From an uncultured Granulosicoccaceae bacterium (lineage in GTDB: Bacteria > Pseudomonadota > Gammaproteobacteria > Granulosicoccales > Granulosicoccaceae): a DNA stretch of 64,000 nucleotides. The notes beneath the pieces were generated by a model that worked only from the letters and a program-made list of their open reading frames with translations, was not told the origin of the DNA and ran no database searches. This document shows, piece by piece, positions 27,472 through 37,398 of the stretch; within the stretch, counting starts at the first letter, position 1, and each line of letters starts with the position of its first letter. Made by a program: the position numbers and the translations under genes. The DNA lies in contig CALJNA010000044.1 of the NCBI GenBank assembly GCA_937981955.1, positions 1-64,000 on the forward strand, written 5' to 3'.

Positions 27472-27681
27472 ATGTCAAATTCGAAGGAACACTTACATAG
27501 CGTCGAAGAAAGCTATTTCGAGCACATGGGGCATGCACTGAGTTATAGCACTCGATTATTAAAAGCTGCAGCAGCTTGTTTAATCCATGCAATTGTCCCC
27601 GCCTATTGCACCAATACAGCCAGTAAGACAATCAGGACAATGCACGAGGAAATCACCCACAGACAAAATCGCAGCGCTTAG
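27472..27681 (+). CDS. DUF6356 family small protein
   Basis: 69 residues matching the pattern of the DUF6356 family: HLHSVEESYFEHMGHALSYSTRLL, then a hydrophobic LIHAIVPAYC and ASKTIRTMHEEI. A central hydrophobic helix suggests membrane contact. Function unknown. It lies 28 bp upstream of the glutamine amidotransferase start and is probably co-transcribed with it; the upstream inverted repeat may control both. The family assignment is from memory of its sequence pattern. Confidence 0.75.
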   Translation: MSNSKEHLHSVEESYFEHMGHALSYSTRLLKAAAACLIHAIVPAYCTNTASKTIRTMHEEITHRQNRSA

Positions 27682-27709
27682 CGGCAGAACACGGACAAAC
27701 ACCAACGAA

Positions 27710-28429
27710 ATGGATTTATCTTCCCCGCAGCGCTGGCTGTTAATCCGGCATTCCACCAAATTATCTGAAGACCGTTGTACCAACTGGCTACGCTCTCGAA
27801 AAATCGCGTTCGACGAACGAGTGCCTATCCACGGGGAAGAGCTACCATCAGTAGACTACTACAGTAGAATTGTGGTGTTTGGTGGTGTTCCGCAGGTTTA
27901 TACAAAAATACAACCACAATGGATGCGTAGGGAACTGCAATTCATCAACTCAGCTTTAAGCAACGATGTCCCCTGCCTTGGTATTTGCCTTGGTGCTCAG
28001 CTTTTGGCGCATGCGCTGGGCGCTAAGGTGCAAGCTCACCCTGATCGATTAAGAGAAGTTGGATATCACTGGATCTACCCCTGCAAATCAGGCACGTTTT
28101 TAAAGCGGCCAACACGTTTTCTGCAATGGCATTCAGCTGGCTTTGACTTACCGAATGAGTGCGAACATTTAGCTCGCAGCCAGTTGTTTGAAATTCAGGC
28201 ATTTCGCCACCCGTCCAATTCATATGGCTTTCAGTTTCACCCGGAAGTAACCAGTGATCTACTTCGACATTGGCAAATGAGACACCGAGATGCGAAAGCG
28301 GACTGGTTAGGACCATTTGATCGCTGCCTTCACAGGCTGGAATCCTACCGGCACAGCAGAACGGTTAGCAGCTGGTTTGATGGGTTTCTTGACAGCTGGA
28401 ATGGCCCAGCAGATCGGGATATGAAATAA
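27710..28429 (+). CDS. Class I glutamine amidotransferase-like protein
   Basis: 239 residues from ATG 27710. The nucleophile elbow CLGICLGAQLLA gives Cys93, and FQFHPEV gives the catalytic His and Glu, so the triad is complete. The domain is a stand-alone GATase1, like the GuaA-related proteins that hydrolyse gamma-glutamyl compounds or remain of unknown substrate. The longer open frame from 27587 overlaps the DUF6356 gene and has no family support. Cytosolic. Confidence 0.88.
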   Translation: MDLSSPQRWLLIRHSTKLSEDRCTNWLRSRKIAFDERVPIHGEELPSVDYYSRIVVFGGVPQVYTKIQPQWMRRELQFINSALSNDVPCLGICLGAQLLAHALGAKVQAHPDRLREVGYHWIYPCKSGTFLKRPTRFLQWHSAGFDLPNECEHLARSQLFEIQAFRHPSNSYGFQFHPEVTSDLLRHWQMRHRDAKADWLGPFDRCLHRLESYRHSRTVSSWFDGFLDSWNGPADRDMK

Positions 28430-28514
28430 ATCAGAGGTACGCTGAAAAGTTCAAACGCAAAAATAACAGCATAATCGTGAACTCAAAAAAGCTATGGCTT
28501 CAGACTAAAACGAC

Positions 28515-28832
28515 TTACTTGATAAAACCAATTACGCTGATTATCAAAGCAATACTTGCCACAAGCAAAGCACTGCAAGCAATTAGATAGGTTTTACGGC
28601 CGGTGTCAGCTGCTTCGGTATGTGCAAAATCCTGTTTCCGCTGTTCGGTCTTCTTGACCTTATTGGCTTTTACATCCTGCCCTTTGTGATATTCAACCAT
28701 AGCCATTTGAATGGCTTTGGCTTCTGGTGTACCAAGCTTCGATACAAGCATGGACGAAACGGCATCCGAGCCCTTGGTTTCAATTTCTCTTAACCAAAAA
28801 CTGACATCGGTGCTGTTGTATTCAGAGGACAT
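28515..28832 (-). CDS. Hypothetical protein with C-terminal membrane anchor
   Basis: 105 residues, not recognised. A soluble, charged N-terminal ~75 residues (a 'KANKVKKTEQRKQDFAHTE' stretch, probably helical) and a single C-terminal membrane helix (LIACSALLVASIALIISVIGF), giving a tail-anchored layout with the soluble part in the cytoplasm. The start is ATG 28832. It lies downstream of tsaB on the same strand. Confidence 0.65.
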   Translation of the reverse strand: MSSEYNSTDVSFWLREIETKGSDAVSSMLVSKLGTPEAKAIQMAMVEYHKGQDVKANKVKKTEQRKQDFAHTEAADTGRKTYLIACSALLVASIALIISVIGFIK

Positions 28833-28896
28833 TGGGTCACAAACAAAAACGATAATTTCAAGTTTAAGTATAACGTAACTTTACGGAGTTATTTCA

Positions 28897-29622
28897 TTAT
28901 AAACGCTGTCCTGCCGCCCTTTCCTGTTCTGTTAGCGCAACTTTATCGCGCAGGTAAACCGGTAATGCATCCACCGCGGGGAGAAAGCCATTACGATTCA
29001 CAGCCGCTGTGGCAATGGTCAGTATGTCCTGCGCATCTGGCCAGGGCTGCTTCAGATGGCGGAGCTGAATGAGCTTATCGTTCTTGTGCAAGGCCGCGAA
29101 CAACGTCTTTTCGTACTGATCGGCACCGGAGCCCAATAAACACCATTCGTGTTCTCCATCATGATCGGGAACCAATACAGTCTCAGGTGCACAGACACAG
29201 TCAGCTACCAGTGGTTCAACCAGTCCGGTCTCACCCAATACATACACGCCTGAATACACTTCACCCATACGAGCATCGAAGGTTGGCAGTATGTGAGTTG
29301 CACCATTTTCACGCACCGCGCCTTGAGCAAGCGCTTGCAAACTCGACACCGGCAAAACGCCAAGGTCTGCACCGAATGCAATACCCTGGGTTGCAGCGGC
29401 AGCAATGCGAACACCGGTAAAGCTTCCAGGACCGCTGCCAAACGCAATACCGTCAAGTTTGTCGACCGATGTTCCGGCTTTGGCCAAAACCTCTTGAATC
29501 ATGGGCAACAATAATTTTGCATGTTGTTGCGGTGCAACGCGGTGATCTATCAGCTGATCTCCGTCATACTCAAGCGCAACAGAACAGGCATCAGTGGATG
29601 TATCCAATGCAAGCAGTTTCAT
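28897..29622 (-). CDS. tsaB: tRNA threonylcarbamoyladenosine biosynthesis protein TsaB
   Basis: 241 residues. Partner of TsaD in making t6A37 of ANN-decoding tRNAs. The N-terminal MKLLALDTSTDACSVAL and the GSGPGSFTGVRIA loop are diagnostic. It belongs to the ASKHA fold but lacks TsaD's metal site, as expected. Its ATG overlaps the stop of the upstream helicase gene (ATGA, 29619-29622), a common arrangement in Gammaproteobacteria next to YoaA. Confidence 0.95.
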   Translation of the reverse strand: MKLLALDTSTDACSVALEYDGDQLIDHRVAPQQHAKLLLPMIQEVLAKAGTSVDKLDGIAFGSGPGSFTGVRIAAAATQGIAFGADLGVLPVSSLQALAQGAVRENGATHILPTFDARMGEVYSGVYVLGETGLVEPLVADCVCAPETVLVPDHDGEHEWCLLGSGADQYEKTLFAALHKNDKLIQLRHLKQPWPDAQDILTIATAAVNRNGFLPAVDALPVYLRDKVALTEQERAAGQRL

Positions 29623-31592
29623 TCGTCTGATTCATCCTCTTCGACAACTTCTTCGCGATAAGATTCGCGCTCTCGTCGAAAAAACTGCTCGATCTCGGTT
29701 ATGTCACGCGATATTGGCATAGGTGGCAAACTGTTGATAAACACCTCGCCATAATGCTTGGTACGAATCCGTGGATCACAAAGCACAAGCACACCTGTAT
29801 CGGTGACATCTCTGATCAGCCGACCTACTCCTTGCTTTAGTGCGATGGCGGCTTGCGGCAATTGATACTCAAAAAACGGATTGCCTCCGGCCTGTTTCAT
29901 GTGATCAATTCTGGCACCCATTACAGGATCTCCGGGAGAACCAAATGGAAGTTTGTCGATAACAACCACTGACAATGCTTCACCACGAACATCCACCCCC
30001 TCCCAAAAACTACTCGTACCCAGCAGCACGGCATTTCCAAGCGACTGAAACGCTTCAAGTAACTCTCGCTTAGGCATTTGCCCCTGGGTTAATATCGGAT
30101 AATCAAATTGTCCCTCGAGAAAACGCCCGGCCTCATGCAACGCCCGATAACTGGTGAACAGTAAAAATGTACGCCCACTACTGGCCTCGATAACCGGTAA
30201 AACCGATTCCATAGCGGCTTTGGTGTAACTTGAATGTTGCGGTTCCGGCAAGCCTTCAGGTAAGAACAACATGGCGTTGTGCCGATAATCAAAAGGACTG
30301 TCAACCAACAGCTCATCGGCAGCTTCAATACCAAGATTGGTTTTAAAGTGACTGAAGTCGCCGCCAACGGCAAGCGTTGCTGACGTGAATATCCAGCTTG
30401 CCGGCATTGCCTCCATGGCGCGCTTAAACGGCACCGCTACAGTCATGGGAGTCATATTCAAACTGAAACCAGAGCGATAAGTTTCGAACCAGTGGACGTA
30501 TTCATTGTTCGGCTCGTTCGCCGTAAACCTGTTTAGTGATGCAGCATGCTGAACAGCGCGCCGGTAACAACTCTCCAAACCTTTACCGCGACTGGCAACC
30601 TCCTCAAGCATGTCGCGAAGCGAACCGAGTAACAACGACATACGTTCAAGCTCGCGATCTATTGAAGGCCGCTCGGCAATCTCCACCCACGCTCCGCGAG
30701 TGGGTTCTATATCGAAGGCCAGTCGAAAATGCCTTACACCGGTTTCAAGCTGCCCTGCCAGATCGCGCAGTTCTGCCATATCGGGCGCTTCATGCAACTG
30801 TTCACCGACCGTATCTCTGGCAAGATCAAGCAATTGCCGGCTACTGAGTTTACGTCCAAAAAACTGCGCTGCAATATCTGGCAGCTGATGTGCTTCATCA
30901 ATAATGAAGGCATTCGCGCTGGGTAACAGTTCGCCGAAGCCTTCTTCTTTTAATGCAAGGTCGGCGCATAACAAATGATGGTTTACTACCACCACGTCCG
31001 ACTCTTGAGCTTTTTTTCTGGCGCGGTGAATGAAACAGTCTTCGAGTTCGTCGAACTCATGTTCGGAGCAGAAGTCGTCACTTGATGTGATAAAGCTCCA
31101 TACCATGGAATCTTCGGGCACGTTCAATACTTCCGCTATATCACCCGTTTCCGTACTGCGCGCCCAATCATTAACAATGCGAAGGTGGCCAGCATGTTCG
31201 GCATTATTTAATGCCGGATGTCGCAGCGCACGAGCGAGACGGTGTTTACACAGATAATTGGCCCGGCCTTTGAGTAAGCTGACAGTGGCACCGGTGTTCA
31301 GGGCTTTCTTCACCATCGGCATATCGGAATAGAACAGTTGATCTTGCAGGTGGCGCGTGCCGGTCGAAATAATGATGCGCTGACCCGAGAACAAAGCCGG
31401 TACCAGATAGGCGAAGGTTTTTCCGGTACCCGTGCCTGCCTCTCCAACCAGAACGGAGGTGTTTTCCAACGCGGAAAAAATGGCCTCGGCCAGGTGTTGT
31501 TGTTCTTTTCGAGGGGCAAAACCGGGCAACAGCTCAGCGACGGGGCCGTTATCGCCGAGAATGTCTGAAATGGAATCCATGGGTTCAAGCAT
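29619..31592 (-). CDS. DinG/YoaA-like ATP-dependent DNA helicase
   Basis: 657 residues, XPD/DinG-type superfamily 2 helicase. Walker A is EAGTGTGKT (51-59), the Walker B box DEAH (232-235), and the C-terminal motif VI GVGRLIRD is intact. The iron-sulphur domain shows Cys115, Cys175 and Cys186, but the place of the fourth cysteine (residue 180) is Phe. GGAGG precedes ATG 31592 by 7 bp. Coupled to tsaB downstream. The likely role is in DNA repair or replication fork maintenance; YoaA is the best named relative. Confidence 0.9.
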   Translation of the reverse strand: MLEPMDSISDILGDNGPVAELLPGFAPRKEQQHLAEAIFSALENTSVLVGEAGTGTGKTFAYLVPALFSGQRIIISTGTRHLQDQLFYSDMPMVKKALNTGATVSLLKGRANYLCKHRLARALRHPALNNAEHAGHLRIVNDWARSTETGDIAEVLNVPEDSMVWSFITSSDDFCSEHEFDELEDCFIHRARKKAQESDVVVVNHHLLCADLALKEEGFGELLPSANAFIIDEAHQLPDIAAQFFGRKLSSRQLLDLARDTVGEQLHEAPDMAELRDLAGQLETGVRHFRLAFDIEPTRGAWVEIAERPSIDRELERMSLLLGSLRDMLEEVASRGKGLESCYRRAVQHAASLNRFTANEPNNEYVHWFETYRSGFSLNMTPMTVAVPFKRAMEAMPASWIFTSATLAVGGDFSHFKTNLGIEAADELLVDSPFDYRHNAMLFLPEGLPEPQHSSYTKAAMESVLPVIEASSGRTFLLFTSYRALHEAGRFLEGQFDYPILTQGQMPKRELLEAFQSLGNAVLLGTSSFWEGVDVRGEALSVVVIDKLPFGSPGDPVMGARIDHMKQAGGNPFFEYQLPQAAIALKQGVGRLIRDVTDTGVLVLCDPRIRTKHYGEVFINSLPPMPISRDITEIEQFFRRERESYREEVVEEDESDE

Positions 31593-31645
31593 CGGAGCCT
31601 CCTTGCGCCGAGAGCGTTTCTGTGCGCGCCGTACGCGCCACAGCT

Positions 31646-32170
31646 TTACTGATACTGATATTCCTGTACTTTCTTATGAGCACTTCTTACACCGAGCAAG
31701 TCACCGCGCAGGCTGCGCGCATGTTCGATGATAAGCCAGTTACGGTGCAACAGGGATGCATTATTGCCTGCAAATGTATTCGATTTGGTAGCAAAGTTCT
31801 CAGCCAGCGAGCCCTGCTCATTGATGAGCTGGATTTCAGCCGCTCGGCTCCACAATAAACTGTTCTGTGGCGTTATTTCGAGTGCTTCGAATAAACGCCG
31901 CAGCGCCAGATCATTGTTCCCTTCTATTCGCGCCTGCTCGGCAGCAGACCAAAGTTGAGCAATTCGGGCGTTGTCGGTGTCGTAACGAATACTGCCCTTT
32001 GGCAGAGTCACCGCGCTCACTTTCGGGCCTGGCTCCGGTTCTGGCTGTTGATCTACGGCCGCGCAACCAGCCACAATTGCCATGCTACCAAGCAGCAGCA
32101 ATGGTCGCATTATCGCAGTAAAAAGCCGCTGAACTGATGACAGGGGCGCTTTGTTGATTTTATTTTGCAT
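31646..32170 (-). CDS. TPR-like lipoprotein
   Basis: About 174 residues. A signal peptide (MRPLLLLGSMAIVAGC) ends in a lipobox, then a Glu/Pro spacer, then helical pairs like one or two tetratricopeptide repeats (RIAQLWSAAEQARIEGNNDLALRRLFEALEITPQN). The start is uncertain: ATG 32170 chosen, ATG 32110 gives the leanest signal peptide, and GTG 32182 is also in frame. Unknown function; it sits in a row with an OmpA lipoprotein and a thrombospondin-repeat protein, all minus strand. Confidence 0.7.
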   Translation of the reverse strand: MQNKINKAPLSSVQRLFTAIMRPLLLLGSMAIVAGCAAVDQQPEPEPGPKVSAVTLPKGSIRYDTDNARIAQLWSAAEQARIEGNNDLALRRLFEALEITPQNSLLWSRAAEIQLINEQGSLAENFATKSNTFAGNNASLLHRNWLIIEHARSLRGDLLGVRSAHKKVQEYQYQ

Positions 32171-32268
32171 AAGGGCTATCACCCAGGTCCTGTTTCATTT
32201 GCCTGTACCTATTGACAATACATCTATAGCACACCAGACAAGGATACTGATTCATTGGAAAAGTTCTG

Positions 32269-32841
32269 TTACTGAGTGACCACACTCATTTCAATGCGCC
32301 GGTTTTCACTGCGACCAGCAGCCGTCGCGTTGCTCATGACTGGCCGATTTTCCCCGATTCCGAAGGGTTTTAATCGGTTCCCGTCAATTCCATTTGCAAC
32401 CAGGTACTTCACCACCGACATGACGCGGCGTTTCGACAAGGCCAGATTTTCTCGCGCCTCGCCCCGGTTGTCAGTGTGCCCTTCCAGCTGCAACACAACT
32501 TCCGGATACGTATTGAGCATCTTCACCAGATTCGCCAGTGAATCACGGCTGGCCGAGTCAAGACGATGATCGCCGGGTTCAAAGTCAACCGACTGAATCG
32601 AGCCACGAAAAAGGCTGCAACCGTTTTCGTCTACCGGGCTGCCAGAAACCGTATTCGGGCAACCATCCAAAGCATCGGCGACAGAGTCGTTATCACCATC
32701 AGGGACTGAGCGATTCAAAGGCAATGCACTGCACGCACCGAGCATGATGCTCATGATTAGCAGTGCCGTACATCTGCCAACAGCACCGATTCTCAAATCA
32801 CTTGCAAATGCCACCAATTTTTTGTGTTTTTCGTTTATCAA
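32269..32841 (-). CDS. OmpA family lipoprotein (peptidoglycan-binding)
   Basis: 190 residues. A hydrophobic leader ends in LGAC, a lipobox. A short calcium-loop-like segment (DGDNDSVADALDGCPNT, thrombospondin-3 style) precedes a full OmpA domain: LEGHTDNRGEARENLALSKRR, GENRP, RSENRRIEM, the peptidoglycan diaminopimelate-binding Asp and Arg being in place. Outer-membrane-anchored and bound to the wall. The longest frame begins at TTG 32841; a GTG at 32814 is another option. Confidence 0.82.
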   Translation of the reverse strand: MINEKHKKLVAFASDLRIGAVGRCTALLIMSIMLGACSALPLNRSVPDGDNDSVADALDGCPNTVSGSPVDENGCSLFRGSIQSVDFEPGDHRLDSASRDSLANLVKMLNTYPEVVLQLEGHTDNRGEARENLALSKRRVMSVVKYLVANGIDGNRLKPFGIGENRPVMSNATAAGRSENRRIEMSVVTQ

Positions 32842-32860
32842 CTTGCGATCGTTCCGATAA

Positions 32861-34075
32861 TTAATGTCGCATGCGCCTGATGGTGTACCGCCAACCCAGC
32901 ACAGTCATAGATAATACCGACAGCAACAGCAGAAGCAAATCAAAACCAGCGGATTGAACGGAACAACCCGACGCATTAAGACCGGTCTGTATTAAACCAC
33001 CGGCCGGATCATCCTCTGCCGGTTGATTGCTATCAGTGGGCAGAATGTTCGTGCCGGGACGCGTCGCAGGTGTCCGCTCTGCCGTGCCCGCATCAGGGTT
33101 CGTGACAACAATGGGTGATCCGACTTCAGTGTTGCCATTGTTGTTACCTGCGGGAACCCCGGTTCCTACGCCGCCGGATTGCGCAAACTCATCTATGTGA
33201 TCTGGCACCGCATTGCCGTTGTTATCGGTCGATACCAATGGAATGGATAAAATAGTGTCATCCATGCCATCGAGCACCGGTGAATCGAAAAAGTTATCGA
33301 CCCTGCCATTCCCGTCGAAATCGAGTCCACCAGTCTCAATCAGATCAAATACGCCATCGTTGTCGCTGTCCAAATCCTGAAAATCGGGATAGTCCGTAAA
33401 ATCCGTGTTGCGCGGAACGATGTCTTCAATTCCGTCACCGGTGACATCACAACAGGTTTCGTCATTCGTGTTCTGTATACGATCAGCAATGCCATCATTG
33501 CCAACGCTGCCCGTATCGATATCAATTCGCGCATCCCGGTCATTATCAAGAGATGCATCAACGCCTGCTTCCTGCAAATCCGGCAAGCCGTCGTTGTCCG
33601 AATCCAGATCGATGGCATCTGGCAGATCATCTTCGGGGTAATCGGTGTTGGCCAATGAATAAGCCATTTGACCATTGTCCAGGCTGGTTTCAAGCGCGTC
33701 GATAAATCCATTTTCACCCACAGGACCCAACAACCGTCCTGAAACGACGCGAAGCGAGGAAAAGTCGATCGAGAGAACCGCTCCGGATTCCTGCCAGTCA
33801 AGTATCCCGTCGTTATCGGAATCGAGATCAAGCCGATCGGGAATACCATCTTTGTCAGTGTCTACATCCTGGCCATTGCTGGCTATTTCAAAAATATCCG
33901 TTATGCCATCGTTGTCATCATCTACATCCACCGTGTCAACAACCCGATCACCGTCAGCATCATTGGTGGTCACCACGTTTTCACTGCCGCGCGCAAAAAC
34001 CTGCGATGAAGCCATGGTCATCATGGCTATAACAAATGGGGTGCACCACTTGAGCCAAGCGTTTTCAACGTTCAT
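32861..34075 (-). CDS. Thrombospondin type 3 repeat protein with C-terminal sorting-like signal
   Basis: 404 residues. A signal peptide (to about residue 28) is followed by many Asp-rich calcium loops of the LDSDNDGIPD type (at least seven), as in thrombospondin type 3 repeats. A Pro/Asn/Thr-rich linker leads to a Cys (ASGCSV), a hydrophobic helix (LLLLLLSVLSMTVLG) and a basic end (RYTIRRMRH), the tripartite layout of C-terminal sorting tags such as GlyGly-CTERM or MYXO-CTERM. Probably surface-exposed. It shares its repeat type with the OmpA lipoprotein next door. Confidence 0.78.
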   Translation of the reverse strand: MNVENAWLKWCTPFVIAMMTMASSQVFARGSENVVTTNDADGDRVVDTVDVDDDNDGITDIFEIASNGQDVDTDKDGIPDRLDLDSDNDGILDWQESGAVLSIDFSSLRVVSGRLLGPVGENGFIDALETSLDNGQMAYSLANTDYPEDDLPDAIDLDSDNDGLPDLQEAGVDASLDNDRDARIDIDTGSVGNDGIADRIQNTNDETCCDVTGDGIEDIVPRNTDFTDYPDFQDLDSDNDGVFDLIETGGLDFDGNGRVDNFFDSPVLDGMDDTILSIPLVSTDNNGNAVPDHIDEFAQSGGVGTGVPAGNNNGNTEVGSPIVVTNPDAGTAERTPATRPGTNILPTDSNQPAEDDPAGGLIQTGLNASGCSVQSAGFDLLLLLLSVLSMTVLGWRYTIRRMRH

Positions 34076-34112
34076 ATTATTTGCCGGAATCCCGGGCGTA
34101 CTCGCCCGCTAT

Positions 34113-34131
34113 TAGTCTTTAAAAAAGACTA
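34113..34131 (-). terminator. A+T-rich hairpin downstream of guaA
   Basis: TAGTCTTT (34113-34120) pairs with AAAGACTA (34124-34131), a perfect 8-bp stem with a 3-nt loop, 45 bp after the guaA stop on the minus strand. No separate T-tract follows, so it is a candidate terminator only. A second hairpin, CGGGCG/CGCCCG (34093-34108), lies between it and the next start. Confidence 0.4.
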
Positions 34132-34175
34132 GCAGAGGATTTCAATCGCACAATGCCATTGGCGGCAATATAACG

Positions 34176-35753
34176 TCACTCCCACTCGATCGTGGCTGGA
34201 GGCTTACTGGATATGTCGTATGTAACACGTGATATGGACGGGATGCTATTGCAAATATTACGTGACACTTCGTCAAGAAAGTCATAAGGCAAGTGAGCAG
34301 CGCGTGCTGTCATGAAGTCGATTGTTTCAACCGCCCGTAACGACACCACGTAGTTGTAGCGTCGACCGTCTCCTGTCACCCCGACTGATTTCACCGGCAG
34401 AAACACAGTGAACGCCTGAGACACGGAGTTGTATAAATCGTGCTTGATCAGCGCTTCAATAAAAATATTGTCGGCCAGCCGCAAAATATCGGCGTATTCT
34501 TTTTTAACTTCGCCAAGTATGCGTACGCCCAAACCGGGGCCGGGAAACGGATGACGATACACCATGGATCCGGGCAGGCCAAGATCGACACCAATGCGGC
34601 GCACTTCGTCTTTAAACAATTCGCGCAGTGGCTCAATTAGCTTAAGTCGCATGCTGCTGGGCAGGCCGCCAACATTATGGTGAGACTTAATAAGATGGGC
34701 TGAACCTGTGCTCGATGCTGCCGATTCGATAACGTCCGGGTATATGGTTCCCTGAGCAAGCCATTTAACGTTCTGTAGCTTGTCGGCCTCTTCTTCAAAC
34801 AATTCGACGAACAGGTTGCCAATAACTTTACGTTTGGCTTCAGGGTCTTCAACACCGGCAAGCTTTGTCAAAAAGCGCTCTTCAGCGTTTACCCTGATGA
34901 CTTTGACACCCATGTTTTCGGCGAAGGTTTCCATGACGCGATCACCCTCGTTTAACCGAAGCAATCCGTTGTCGACAAACACACAGGTTAATTGACTGCC
35001 TATGGCTTTGTGCATTAATGCCGCAACCACCGATGAATCAACCCCACCGGACAAGGCAAGTAGCACGTCGTCGTTACCGACGGTATCGCGGATGGAATTA
35101 ACCGCGTTGTCTATGATGTTGCCCGGTGTCCAAAGCCCTTCACAACCGCAAATGTCCAGGACAAACCGTTCGATGATTGCAGCACCTTGCAAGGTATGGG
35201 TCACTTCAGGATGAAACTGAATGCCAAAACAATTTTTATCCGTGTGCGCCATTGCAGCAATTGGTGCGTTCTCACTGGTGCCAACAATTTCAAATCCGTC
35301 GGGAAGCTTCTCCACACGATCACCATGACTCATCCAGACATCAAGCGCAGGAGCACCGCTTTTATCATCACTATCATTCAGGCCGTCGAGTAAAGCGTTA
35401 TTACCTTGCACACTTACCGATGCATAGCCAAACTCACTGTGGTTCTGCTGCGCTCGAACTTCACCGCCTAACTGATTTACCAATGCTTGCATGCCATAGC
35501 AAATACCGAGCACCGGCACATTCAGTTTTAAAATTTCGTCTGGAATACGTGGCGCATTGTCGGCTATTGTTGATTCAGGACCGCCAGAGAGAATAATGCC
35601 GGTGGCATTAAACTCGATAAGAGCATCGGCTTGTAAATCCCAGGGATGTATTTCGCAGTAAACGCCACACTCGCGAACTCGGCGTGCAATGAGTTGTGTG
35701 GTTTGACCACCAAAATCCAGAATGAGAATACGTTGTGCGTGGATATCGTGCAT
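34176..35753 (-). CDS. guaA: GMP synthase (glutamine-hydrolysing)
   Basis: 525 residues, standard two-domain enzyme converting XMP to GMP. N-terminal GATase: GICYGMQAL with the nucleophile Cys, FGIQFHPEV with His and Glu. ATP pyrophosphatase domain: [12 protein letters not shown]-loop, then the dimerisation domain ending [13 protein letters not shown]. It follows guaB by 29 bp, the usual gua operon order. Confidence 0.98.
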   Translation of the reverse strand: MHDIHAQRILILDFGGQTTQLIARRVRECGVYCEIHPWDLQADALIEFNATGIILSGGPESTIADNAPRIPDEILKLNVPVLGICYGMQALVNQLGGEVRAQQNHSEFGYASVSVQGNNALLDGLNDSDDKSGAPALDVWMSHGDRVEKLPDGFEIVGTSENAPIAAMAHTDKNCFGIQFHPEVTHTLQGAAIIERFVLDICGCEGLWTPGNIIDNAVNSIRDTVGNDDVLLALSGGVDSSVVAALMHKAIGSQLTCVFVDNGLLRLNEGDRVMETFAENMGVKVIRVNAEERFLTKLAGVEDPEAKRKVIGNLFVELFEEEADKLQNVKWLAQGTIYPDVIESAASSTGSAHLIKSHHNVGGLPSSMRLKLIEPLRELFKDEVRRIGVDLGLPGSMVYRHPFPGPGLGVRILGEVKKEYADILRLADNIFIEALIKHDLYNSVSQAFTVFLPVKSVGVTGDGRRYNYVVSLRAVETIDFMTARAAHLPYDFLDEVSRNICNSIPSISRVTYDISSKPPATIEWE

Positions 35754-35782
35754 GTTTGCAGTAGATTAAATAGGTATACGAA

Positions 35783-37249
<1,467 letters not shown>

Positions 37250-37398
37250 CTAACTCCTAGCGTGGACAGGATGCGTCTCAATTATACAGTGAAGCGAAGT
37301 AAAACGGTTCCTTAATCCAGTAGTAATTTGCCTGAAACAACTTTATTCAAGGATTTTCATTCGTGATCAGATATCCTAGATAAATATGAAAATCTGCA

